Notes: generated by a model from the letters alone, not told the origin. DNA of 13,262 bases from Candidatus Acetothermia bacterium (GCA_024653345.1 JANLFV010000019.1:1-13262), one strand, 5' to 3'. Positions 1-6,547 are shown, numbered from the stretch's first letter. A program made the numbers and translations.

Positions 1-322
1 CTAGCAACCTTGGCCTTGGAGCCGGGTTGCTAGGCTACCTATGAGGGATTGAAACGGCTGTCTGAGGGCCATCGTCGAGCAGCTCAGCGAGTTGCTAGGC
101 TACCTATGAGGGATTGAAACGAAACTGACGGCCACGACGGGCTGAACCCCCGTCGGGTGTTGCTAGGCTACCTATGAGGGATTGAAACGATTCTGGCTTC
201 TAGCAACCTTGGCCTTGGAGCCGGGTTGCTAGGCTACCTATGAGGGATTGAAACCTCAAAGGCGAAATTATGAGCTATTCGACGGAGGTCCTGTTGCTAG
301 GCTACCTATGAGGGATTGAAAG
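1..322 (+). CRISPR. CRISPR array, trailer end: 5 repeats, 4 complete spacers and 1 partial
   Basis: Five copies of a 30-bp repeat lie at 26-55, 91-120, 159-188, 225-254 and 293-322. Each begins GTTGCTAGGCTACC and ends GAGGGATTGAAAC. The first four are identical; the last has G instead of C at its final base, as is typical of the repeat farthest from the leader. The complete spacers are 35, 38, 36 and 38 bp (56-90, 121-158, 189-224, 255-292). Positions 1-25 are the end of another spacer cut by the window edge. The ATTGAAAC end is common in type I-A/I-B/I-D and type III arrays and indicates transcription to the right, so the leader and older-to-newer part of the array lie off the left edge. No cas gene is in the window, so the subtype cannot be set. 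Bases 1-25 are identical to 200-224, meaning one spacer is present twice. Confidence 0.98.
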
Positions 323-331
323 GGCCCCTAA

Positions 332-354
332 GCGCGAGGACCCCTAGCTCGCGC
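332..354. other. GC hairpin directly after the CRISPR array
   Basis: GCGCGAG (332-338) and CTCGCGC (348-354) form a perfect 7-bp stem with a 9-nt loop, starting 9 bp after the last repeat. No T-tract follows, so a classical terminator is not shown. It could end or stabilise the array transcript. The inverted repeat is certain; its function is a guess. Confidence 0.35.
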
Positions 355-365
355 GCTGGCCGGCC

Positions 366-394
366 TTGCCCCGCCCGGCGGCGGACTGTAGACT
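366..394 (+). promoter_or_regulatory. Candidate promoter of the CDF transporter gene
   Basis: TTGCCC (366-371), a 17-bp spacer and TAGACT (389-394) match the sigma-70 consensus at 4 of 6 positions each. Transcription would start near 401, about 6 nt before the TTG start codon at 407, which agrees with the absence of an SD site there. Confidence 0.35.
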
Positions 395-406
395 CTCCCC
401 GACGGA

Positions 407-1393
407 TTGAAGGATAGCGAGAAGCTCGAGCCGAGGGAGACGCACGGCGAGGCCGGCTCCGTGGCAGAGGCGAGGCGGAAGCGGCGTGCGGCCCGCATTT
501 CCGTCATCTCCAATACCGCCCTGATCCTCGGGAAGCTCACCGTCGGGCTCGTCATGTCCTCGGTCGCGATCATCTCCACGGCCGTCGACTCCGCGATCGA
601 CCTGTTGGCCGCGCTCATCGCCCTGTATGCCGTGAGGCAGTCGGCCCGCCCGCCCGACCGGGGCCATGTCTACGGCCACGGGAAGTTCGAGGACCTCTCC
701 GGCGCGATCGAGGCGGCCCTGATCCTCATCGGGGCCTGCTTCATCGTCTACGAGGCCGTCCTGAGGCTGATCCGGGGGAGCGAGGTCGCCTTCCCGCTCC
801 TCGGGCTCGCGGTCATGGGCTTCTCCGGCTTGGTCGATGTCGTGGTCTCGAGCTACCTCTTCCGCGTCGCCCGCCAGACGGAGTCGGTCGCCCTCGAGGC
901 CGATGCCCTCCACCTCTCGACCGATGTGTGGACCTCGCTCGGGGTGATGGCCGCGATGGGCCTCATCTGGGCCACCGGCTGGCACTGGCTCGACCCGGTC
1001 GTCGCGATCGCCGTTGCCGTCCTCATCATAATCACGGCTTACAGGCTCACGCGGAAGACGGTCCACGGCCTCGTGGACGCCCCTCTCCCGGCGGCGGACG
1101 AGGCGGCCATCCTGGCGATCCTTCGGGAGCACAAGGAGATCCACATCGGCTGGGACAGCCTCCGGACCCGCCGGGCCGGGCCGGAGCGGCACATCGACCT
1201 CCACCTCCACTTCCCGCCGTCGATGCCCGTCCAGGAGGCCCACGCGATCGCCCACCACATCCAGCACGACATCGAGGCCGCCCTCCCTCGGAGCCAGGTC
1301 CTCATCCACCTCGAGCCCTGCGAGGGCGACTGCCGGAGCTGCGAGAAGGAGCCCTGCCCCGACCGGACCGAGCCAAGCGAGGGACTGGAGTGA
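407..1393 (+). CDS. Cation diffusion facilitator (CDF) family metal exporter, FieF-like
   Basis: 328 residues, the usual length for CDF transporters, which export divalent metals (Zn, Fe, Cd, Co) through the inner membrane as dimers in exchange for protons. Six membrane segments fall within about residues 31-220. The transport site is intact: D61xxxD65 in TM2 and H169xxxD173 in TM5, with the same spacing as E. coli FieF (D45, D49, H153, D157). H87 and H91 lie in the cytosolic loop motif GHVYGHGK. The C-terminal metallochaperone-like domain (about 221-305) carries HIDLHLHF and a His-rich helix. The tail is cysteine-rich (C305, C309, C312, C317), which may bind metal. The DDHD ligand set leaves Zn versus Fe open. 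The start is uncertain: TTG at 407 has no SD; GTG at 461 is the main alternative and would give 310 residues. It lies 84 bp after a CRISPR array, probably without functional connection. Confidence 0.93.
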   Translation: MKDSEKLEPRETHGEAGSVAEARRKRRAARISVISNTALILGKLTVGLVMSSVAIISTAVDSAIDLLAALIALYAVRQSARPPDRGHVYGHGKFEDLSGAIEAALILIGACFIVYEAVLRLIRGSEVAFPLLGLAVMGFSGLVDVVVSSYLFRVARQTESVALEADALHLSTDVWTSLGVMAAMGLIWATGWHWLDPVVAIAVAVLIIITAYRLTRKTVHGLVDAPLPAADEAAILAILREHKEIHIGWDSLRTRRAGPERHIDLHLHFPPSMPVQEAHAIAHHIQHDIEAALPRSQVLIHLEPCEGDCRSCEKEPCPDRTEPSEGLE

Positions 1394-1513
1394 CCCCAAG
1401 GGGATTGCCCCCTCCTTCCCGACGGCCCTCCGGCTGCAGGTGCAGGAGTGCGTCAAGCCCTTGCGGGCTCGATTGAGGGCAGTTTTGGCCCCTCATCGCC
1501 GAGAGAATGGCGG

Positions 1514-1543
1514 TTGGTCTACCAGCGAGAATTCCGCTAGGAT
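1514..1543 (+). promoter_or_regulatory. Candidate promoter of the DUF4389 gene
   Basis: TTGGTC (1514-1519), an 18-bp spacer and TAGGAT (1538-1543) form a weak sigma-70-like pair. The predicted start near 1550 would put the hairpin at 1552-1576 at the very 5' end of the message. Confidence 0.25.
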
Positions 1544-1551
1544 CTGAGTAG

Positions 1552-1576
1552 CCCGACGCTCTCGCGGAGCGTCGGG
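1552..1576. promoter_or_regulatory. Perfect 10-bp inverted repeat in the 5' leader of the DUF4389 gene
   Basis: CCCGACGCTC (1552-1561) and GAGCGTCGGG (1567-1576) are perfectly complementary around the 5-nt loop TCGCG. No T-run follows (AGACTAG), so it is not a typical intrinsic terminator for the upstream CDF gene, although it sits between the two genes. It ends 15 nt before the SD GAGGGGG (1591-1597). An mRNA 5' stem-loop or a repressor operator are both possible. Confidence 0.5.
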
Positions 1577-1601
1577 AGACTAGCCTAGCTGAGGGGGTGG
1601 C

Positions 1602-2903
1602 ATGATGAGCGCAGGGAGGATCGTGCTCCTGATCTTCGGGGTCATCGTCGTCTTGGTGGTCATCGGCCTGCCCTTCGGCGGCGGGGCAGTAATGGTCGTC
1701 CAGAAGGTTCTCGCGGACAGTGAGGGGTTCATCAGCACCAGGACGGTCCAGCTCGAGCGGGAGTCGCACGCGATCGTCAGCGAGCCGGCCGCGATCGACA
1801 TCGGGCTTGACTGGCCCTGGCGGCCGGGCCGGCTGGGGACGATGAAGGTCGAGGCCACAGCGGGCGATCCGGCGAGAGCGATCTTTCTCGGGCTCGCCGA
1901 AGCCGCGGCTGTCCGGGCCTACCTCGCGGATGTGGCCTACGACGAGATCGTGGAGTTCAAGCTCCGGCCCTTGAGGGTGAGCTACCGGCAGCATCCGGGC
2001 GGCTCGCCGCCCGCTCCGCCCGCGACGCAGCGGTTCTGGGAGGTCGCGGCTCAAGGCGCTGGGCCGCAGACCTTGAGGTGGGAGGTCGAGCCGGGTGAGT
2101 GGGTCCTGGTCTTGATGAACGCCGACGGCTCAGCCGGGCTCGACCTCCGGGGCTCGGTCGGGGTGAAGGTCCCCTGGCTCTTCCCCGTCGGGCTCGGGCT
2201 ATTCATCGCCGGGCTGGTGGTCCTGGCGATCGGGATCGTGATGATCTACCTCGCCGTGCGCCGCCCCGCGGCGGGAGCCGCAGAGGCCGCGGCCCCGGCC
2301 CCCTCGGGCCATCTGCTCTCCCTCAAGGGCGAGCTGGAGGAGCCCCTCTCGCCCTGGCTCTGGGTGTTCAAGTGGTTCCTGCTGATCCCGCACTACATCG
2401 TCCTGGCCTTCCTCTGGGCCGCGTTCGCGGTGGTCTGGGTGATCGCCTTCTTCGCGATCCTGTTCACGGGCCGGTATCCGCGCGAGCTGTTCGAGTTCAG
2501 CGTTGGAGTGCTCCGCTGGACCTGGCGGGTCGGGTTCTACAGCTACCAGGCCCTGGGGACCGATAAGTATCCCCCTTTCACGCTGAAGGCCGGAGACTAC
2601 CCGGCGGACCTCGAGCTGGCCTACCCCGAGCGGCTCTCCCGCGGGCTGGTGCTGGTGAAGTGGTGGCTCTTGGCCCTCCCGCAGTATCTGATCGTGGCCT
2701 TCTTCTCGGGCGGCTGGGGGCCGCGCTACGGCGGACTAGTGTTCATCCTCGCCCTCTTCGCGGGCGTGGCCCTGCTCTTCCGGGGCCGCTATCCCCGCGA
2801 GCTCTTCGACTTCGTGATCGGCATGAACCGCTGGGGCTTTCGCGTGCTGGCCTACGCTGCCCTGCTGACCGATCGGTATCCTCCCTTCCGGCTGGGAGAA
2901 TAG
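1602..2903 (+). CDS. Membrane protein with two DUF4389 units, function unknown
   Basis: 433 residues. An N-terminal membrane helix (about 6-33) leads into an extracytoplasmic region (about 34-190) and a second strong helix (about 193-218). An Ala/Pro linker (221-236) precedes two homologous DUF4389 units at about 250-328 and 340-430. Each has paired hydrophobic segments and the repeated motif GRYPRELF (290-297 and 395-402), then a Trp/Arg-rich helix ending in KYPPF or RYPPF (322-326, 425-429). DUF4389 has no established biochemical role that I know of. The SD GAGGGGG at 1591-1597 serves ATG 1602 or, with better spacing, ATG 1605, so the first Met may not be used. It is a single gene with its own likely promoter. 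The domain call is from recognition of the YPRELF...YPPF pattern. Confidence 0.88.
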   Translation: MMSAGRIVLLIFGVIVVLVVIGLPFGGGAVMVVQKVLADSEGFISTRTVQLERESHAIVSEPAAIDIGLDWPWRPGRLGTMKVEATAGDPARAIFLGLAEAAAVRAYLADVAYDEIVEFKLRPLRVSYRQHPGGSPPAPPATQRFWEVAAQGAGPQTLRWEVEPGEWVLVLMNADGSAGLDLRGSVGVKVPWLFPVGLGLFIAGLVVLAIGIVMIYLAVRRPAAGAAEAAAPAPSGHLLSLKGELEEPLSPWLWVFKWFLLIPHYIVLAFLWAAFAVVWVIAFFAILFTGRYPRELFEFSVGVLRWTWRVGFYSYQALGTDKYPPFTLKAGDYPADLELAYPERLSRGLVLVKWWLLALPQYLIVAFFSGGWGPRYGGLVFILALFAGVALLFRGRYPRELFDFVIGMNRWGFRVLAYAALLTDRYPPFRLGE

Positions 2904-2924
2904 TCTCTTGTTGAGGAGGGCGAG

Positions 2925-3008
2925 ATGAGTGCGACGAACCTTCCGGTCCTCAACGTCCTTCCGGTCATAGTCTGCCGGGAGGAGAGGCTCGAGCCGGTCG
3001 AGCTCTAG
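2925..3008 (+). CDS. Possible 27-residue small ORF between convergent genes
   Basis: ATG at 2925 follows a strong SD, GAGGAGGG (2913-2920), and the frame closes at TAG 3006-3008, seven bases before the tsaD stop on the other strand. It starts 21 nt after the DUF4389 stop, so it could be co-transcribed. The product reads MSATNLPVLNVLPVIVC and ends RLEPVEL. The LPV elements come from a 10-bp direct repeat, CCTTCCGGTC, at 2939-2948 and 2957-2966. No family is recognised. The SD is the main support; it could also be chance or the remnant of a longer gene. Confidence 0.35.
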   Translation: MSATNLPVLNVLPVIVCREERLEPVEL

Positions 3009-3014
3009 AGCGGC

Positions 3015-3998
3015 TCACAGCCGGAGGCCCGGCTCGGGCGAGAGGGTCAGTGGGTCCGCCTGGCCGAGCTCTTCGTGCCTGAACCGCGCGGCCGCGGCCA
3101 CCATCGCCGCGTTGTCGGTGCACAGGATGAGCGGGGGGAAGTAGACCTCCAGCCCCGCGGCCTCGGCCTGGAACCTCGCCCTCAGCTCGGAGTTGGCCGC
3201 CACGCCCCCGACGACCGCGATCCTCTTTACCTGGAGATCGGTCGCGGCCCTCAGGGTCTTCCCCACCAGGACATCGACGACCGCCCGCTGGAAGGAGGCG
3301 GCCACATCCTCCGGCTTGGCCTTGTGACCCTTGAGGTAGTAGGCCATCGCGGTCTTCAGCCCGGCGAAGCTGAAGTCGTAGCCTGAATCGAGCATCGGCC
3401 TGGGGAGGGGGATCGCCTCGGGGTCGCCTGCCTTGGCGAGGCGGTCGAGCTTCGCCCCGGCGGGGTAGTCGATGCCGATGAGCTTCCCGACCTTATCGAA
3501 GGCCTCCCCGGCGGCGTCGTCCCTCGTCCCGCCCAAGGTCCGGTAGTCACCCCAAGCCTTGATGTGGACCAGGTTCGTATGGCCCCCGGAGACGAGGAGG
3601 GCCAACAGCGGCGGCCCGGCCTGGGGATATTCCAAGTAGTGGGCGAAGAGGTGGGCCTCGAGGTGGTTGACCCCCACGAACGGCCTCTTCAAGGCATAGG
3701 CCAGCCCCTTGGCCGCCGAGAGCCCGACGAGGAGGGCCCCTACCAGCCCCGGCCCGAAGGTCGCACCGATGAGGTCAATCTTGGAGGGCTCGACGCCTGC
3801 CCCCGTGAGGGCCTCCTTGAGGATGAACGGGAGCTTCCGCAGGTGGTTCCGCGAGGCGATCTCCGGGACCACGCCCCCGTAGCGGCTGTGGAGGTCGGCC
3901 TGGGAGTAGACCACATTCGAGAGGACCTCCCGCTCGCCCTGCAGCACCGCCGCGGCGGTCTCATCGCAAGAGGTCTCGATCCCCAGCGTGAACTCCAT
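3015..3998 (-). CDS. tsaD: tRNA N6-threonylcarbamoyladenosine transferase TsaD
   Basis: 327 residues, close to the usual length of about 335. TsaD (Kae1/YgjD/Gcp family) transfers threonylcarbamoyl from threonylcarbamoyl-AMP to A37 of tRNAs reading ANN codons, in the cytoplasm with TsaB and TsaE; these partners and TsaC are not in the window. Visible signatures are the N-terminal GIETSCDET (6-14), the iron-binding HLEAH (H112, H116), the nucleotide-binding VSGGHTNL (136-143), and the C-terminal CTDNAAM with D295. The frame is open up to 4157, but the upstream extension is low-complexity Arg/Ser sequence lying over the previous gene. The start is therefore ATG 3998, where MEFTLGIETS aligns with the family. 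It overlaps the end of the YlxR-L7Ae gene by 38 nt and is the last gene of a four-gene operon. Confidence 0.96.
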   Translation of the reverse strand: MEFTLGIETSCDETAAAVLQGEREVLSNVVYSQADLHSRYGGVVPEIASRNHLRKLPFILKEALTGAGVEPSKIDLIGATFGPGLVGALLVGLSAAKGLAYALKRPFVGVNHLEAHLFAHYLEYPQAGPPLLALLVSGGHTNLVHIKAWGDYRTLGGTRDDAAGEAFDKVGKLIGIDYPAGAKLDRLAKAGDPEAIPLPRPMLDSGYDFSFAGLKTAMAYYLKGHKAKPEDVAASFQRAVVDVLVGKTLRAATDLQVKRIAVVGGVAANSELRARFQAEAAGLEVYFPPLILCTDNAAMVAAAARFRHEELGQADPLTLSPEPGLRL

Positions 3999-4518
3999 GG
4001 TATCGCTCGAGCTCCCGCGCGATCCGCCCCGCCAACTGCCCGTCGAGGAGCCCGACCAGGCTCCGCGGGGGCTTCCCGATCGCCCGCCCCAGCTCCTCCT
4101 TGGTGAGCCAGAGCTGACTAGCGCCCGCGAACCTCTCCCGGACACTCTCCGAGGCATCGGCGGCGACCAAGACGAGCGCTAACCTCTTCTCATTCGCCCG
4201 GACGCTGTTCCAGCCGGAGACGACCTTCCCCGCCTTGGCCGCGAGCCCGAGGAGGGCCCGAAGCTGGGCCTCGATCGCCTCGGCGATCCTCTCCGGGAGA
4301 TCGCCATACTCGAGCGGGCCCTCGGCCTTGAGGGCCCGTGCGAGCCGCCCGCGCTTCATCGCCTCCTTGATGCAGGCGAGCTTCGGGCAGAGATAGGCCG
4401 CTCGCCCGGGGAGCTTCGCATGGTAGTCTACGACTACACGGCCCTCATGGGAGACGAGCCGGATGAGCTCGGCCTTCTCCCGCTCGGCCCGGCAGCCGAC
4501 ACAAGTCCGGATCGGCAT
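3961..4518 (-). CDS. YlxR (DUF448)-L7Ae fusion, putative RNA-binding protein
   Basis: 185 residues. The N-terminal YlxR domain (about 1-75) has the family signature RTCVGCR (4-10, C6 and C9) and GRAAYLCPKLAC (C44, C49). These four Cys could bind a metal. A second domain (about 82-175) is L7Ae/L30e-like (YlxQ type), with LGLAAKAGKVVSG (90-102), LVLVAADAS (115-123) and TKEELGRAIGK (139-149). Both families bind RNA and are normally encoded in the nusA-infB operon, separately in Firmicutes and fused in many Alphaproteobacteria. Here the fusion sits between hpt and tsaD. ATG 4518 was chosen over upstream starts because it lies 4 nt after the hpt stop and leads straight into the YlxR motif; residues upstream would be antisense-like Ser/Arg sequence. 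A translation- or ribosome-linked role is likely but unproven. Confidence 0.92.
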   Translation of the reverse strand: MPIRTCVGCRAEREKAELIRLVSHEGRVVVDYHAKLPGRAAYLCPKLACIKEAMKRGRLARALKAEGPLEYGDLPERIAEAIEAQLRALLGLAAKAGKVVSGWNSVRANEKRLALVLVAADASESVRERFAGASQLWLTKEELGRAIGKPPRSLVGLLDGQLAGRIARELERYHGVHAGDRDLLR

Positions 4519-4522
4519 CTGG

Positions 4523-5092
4523 CTATCTTGTCTCCAGGGCCGCGATATAGGGCAAGTTCCGGTAGAGCCCGGCGTAGTCGAGGCCGTAGCCGACGAGGAA
4601 CTCGTTCTCCTCGAGCCGGAAGCCGACATAGTCGAGCTGGACCTCAACCTCCCGTCGAGGGGTCTTGTCGATGAGGCAGCAGGTCCGGAGGCTCCGCGGC
4701 TTGCGGGCCTTGAGGGTCCGCTGGACATAGCTGAGTGTCTGGCCCGTGTCGACGATGTCCTCGACGATCAGGATGTCCTGCCCCTGGATCGGGTCGACGA
4801 GGTCCTTGAGGAGCAGCAATTCGCCCGGCGAGTCCGCGTTCCCGTAGCTGGAGACGGTCATGAAGTCATACCGGAGCGGGACATCGATCGTCCGGACCAG
4901 GTCCGCGAGGAAGATCACGACCCCCCGGAGGAGCCCGACCACCAGGAGGGGCCGGGCGAGCTGCTTCTCCCAACTCGCTTGCCCGACCAGCGCCCGATAG
5001 TCCTTGGTGATCTGGGCTCCCAGCTCGGCCACCCGGCGGCGGATCTCCTCCTCCGAGAGGAGGATCTTCTTCAGCCCCTTACCCTGAGCCAT
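4523..5092 (-). CDS. hpt: Hypoxanthine phosphoribosyltransferase
   Basis: 189 residues, slightly longer than the usual 175-185. It converts hypoxanthine (and usually guanine) plus PRPP to IMP or GMP and pyrophosphate in purine salvage. The PRPP-binding motif ILIVEDIVDTGQT is at 107-119, with the acidic pair E111/D112. The flexible-loop motif FMTVSSYG is at 77-84 and the C-terminal purine-site region VGYGLDY...YRNLPYI at 167-183. Loop I reads LLRG (54-57). ATG 5092 is preceded by GGAGAGGG about 10 nt upstream, within the end of the preceding gene, whose stop is 4 nt away. The longer frame to 5173 lies over that gene and is rejected. In many bacteria hpt neighbours tilS and ftsH; here it sits between a gluconeogenic enzyme and an RNA-binding protein. 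Confidence 0.95.
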   Translation of the reverse strand: MAQGKGLKKILLSEEEIRRRVAELGAQITKDYRALVGQASWEKQLARPLLVVGLLRGVVIFLADLVRTIDVPLRYDFMTVSSYGNADSPGELLLLKDLVDPIQGQDILIVEDIVDTGQTLSYVQRTLKARKPRSLRTCCLIDKTPRREVEVQLDYVGFRLEENEFLVGYGLDYAGLYRNLPYIAALETR

Positions 5093-5096
5093 CCTC

Positions 5097-6212
5097 TTAC
5101 ACCCTCTCCGGATGGAGTCCGCGGACCACGAACCGGCCCTCGAGGCGCCGCATCCTCTCCGTGATCCCGCCATACTCCAGCTCGCCGTAGCCGAGCATCG
5201 CCGGGCCGGAGAACCCCTGCCGGCGGAGCTCGGCGGCCTTCTGGGCCACCTTGTCGCGGACCCAGTCCCAGAACGGGTGGTCGAAGGCGTCCACCGGCTC
5301 GGTGAGCTTCCCCTCGTGGACGCAGAAGGCGAGGCAGGAGACGATCGGCGGGCCGTCGAAGTAGGAGACGGTCGAGCCCTTCCTCACCGGCATCAGGGGG
5401 CCGTGATGGCTTCCGCGCATGAAGCCCCCGACATAGTGGCCGATCTCGAACGGCGCGAGCACCTCGCCCGTGGCCGGAAACTGTGACTGGACCCGGACGA
5501 TCATGATCGGATCGTCCTTACCCGTGTATTTCCCGGCGATGTTGTGGAGCCTGGTGGTCGAGCAGGCCACGGCCTGCTCACCGGTGGTCCGGGAGTGGAT
5601 CGACTCGACGACGAACCGCTCGTTGTCCCGCAAAAGGCAAGCGATGTCGTAGAGCTCCTCCGGGGCATGGAGCTTGATCACCCGGTCCCCTTCAGTGTAG
5701 GAGACATCCATGATGTTGAACGAGAAGCCCTCCCTCATCGAGGGGGAAAGCATCAGCCCGGGGCAATACATCGGGTCAGCGAAGGCTAGATAGAGCGGCA
5801 GGTTGTAGGCCCCCGGCTCGGTCTTGTCCGCCATGAAGAGGAGGAACGGCTCGTTCGGGCGCTCCTCGAACTCCAGCTCGGCCGCGGCCGGGCCGAGGCC
5901 CCTGACATTCCCGGAGAAGGCCTCCTTCAGCAGGTCCTGCCCCGTGCCGTAGAGGCCCTCGGCCTTAGCCGCCTCTGTCCCGGCGCGGAAGGCCTCCCAG
6001 GCCAGGCGGTGGATCTTCTCATTCCCCTCGCCGAGGTTGTGGACCATCAGGATGGTGATGTCGTCGCCGGTGAACACGACATAGCGGTCCAGGAGGGCCT
6101 TCCCCTCCCGGGCCACATGCTCTGCGACTCGGGCGAGGAGGCCCTCGCTCGGGCGGAGGTGGCCGCCGATGCTGCCGATGTCCGCTTTGATTGCGCTGAG
6201 AGTGATCTTCAA
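5097..6212 (-). CDS. fbp: Bifunctional fructose-1,6-bisphosphate aldolase/phosphatase (FBPA/P, class V FBPase)
   Basis: 371 residues. The enzyme condenses dihydroxyacetone phosphate with glyceraldehyde-3-phosphate and dephosphorylates the product to fructose-6-phosphate, which drives gluconeogenesis one way. It is typical of Archaea and deep-branching, mostly thermophilic bacteria. Hallmark residues are visible: KADIGSIGGH (9-18, with D11 and H18 as Mg ligands), GDD (49-51), YGTGQ (88-92), DKT (129-131), and YTGKDD (229-234), where K232 is the Schiff-base lysine and Y229 the aldolase tyrosine. The C-terminal Tyr motif GYGELEYGG is at 341-349. The start is TTG 6212, with SD GGGAGG (6219-6224) six nt upstream and MKITLSAIKADIG matching the family N-terminus. 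It is the first gene of the operon. Next to carbon fixation it would serve sugar synthesis, but no such pathway is visible here. Confidence 0.96.
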   Translation of the reverse strand: MKITLSAIKADIGSIGGHLRPSEGLLARVAEHVAREGKALLDRYVVFTGDDITILMVHNLGEGNEKIHRLAWEAFRAGTEAAKAEGLYGTGQDLLKEAFSGNVRGLGPAAAELEFEERPNEPFLLFMADKTEPGAYNLPLYLAFADPMYCPGLMLSPSMREGFSFNIMDVSYTEGDRVIKLHAPEELYDIACLLRDNERFVVESIHSRTTGEQAVACSTTRLHNIAGKYTGKDDPIMIVRVQSQFPATGEVLAPFEIGHYVGGFMRGSHHGPLMPVRKGSTVSYFDGPPIVSCLAFCVHEGKLTEPVDAFDHPFWDWVRDKVAQKAAELRRQGFSGPAMLGYGELEYGGITERMRRLEGRFVVRGLHPERV

Positions 6213-6230
6213 CCTCGGCCTCCCGCCCAG

Positions 6231-6259
6231 ATTCTAGGGGGCGAGGGCCTGAGGCGCAA
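6231..6259 (-). promoter_or_regulatory. Candidate promoter of the fbp-hpt-ylxR/L7Ae-tsaD operon
   Basis: On the minus strand TTGCGC (6259-6254), a 17-bp spacer and TAGAAT (6236-6231) form a reasonable sigma-70 pair. The start would be near 6224, giving a leader of about 12 nt that begins at the SD GGGAGG. The rest of 6260-6462 shows no convincing gene. Confidence 0.4.
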
Positions 6260-6462
6260 CTCCGCCCCGTCGCGCCCGAGATGGCATCCCTACAGCAAAG
6301 AAGAGCTCAAGGGAAGAGGAGTCTCCAACGCCTCGCAGGGTTGGCCGCGCGGTGATGCCTTCCGGGCCCTCCAACTGCAGCATGGCGGTTAGGGTGCCTC
6401 CACCCGGGCGCTCATCTCAACCTCGAACGAGCGGGCCGCGAGGCTCAAGCTGGAGGAGCCCT

Positions 6463-6539
6463 TGGTCGGGGAGACTGGATTCGAACCAGCGGCCTCCTGC
6501 TCCCAAAGCAGGCGCGCTACCAGGCTGCGCCACTCCCCG
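6463..6539 (-). tRNA. tRNA-Pro (anticodon TGG)
   Basis: The minus strand folds as a full cloverleaf of 77 nt with encoded CCA (6465-6463). The 7-bp acceptor pairs CGGGGAG (6539-6533) with CTCCCCG (6473-6467) perfectly. The anticodon stem CCTGC/GCAGG encloses the loop TTTGGGA, so anticodon TGG is at 6505-6503, reading proline CCN codons. The T arm contains GGTTCGAATCC. The 3' side is followed by a weak hairpin (6460-6456 with 6446-6442) without T-run. Confidence 0.98.
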
Positions 6540-6547
6540 CCACAGGG

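Noticed and set aside
1-322. Assigning a CRISPR-Cas subtype
   Set aside because: No cas gene is in the window and the ATTGAAAC repeat end is shared by several type I and III systems.
344-1456. 370-codon minus-strand frame over the CDF gene
   Set aside because: Asp/Arg/Gly-rich antisense shadow; the plus-strand frame holds the intact DDHD transport site.
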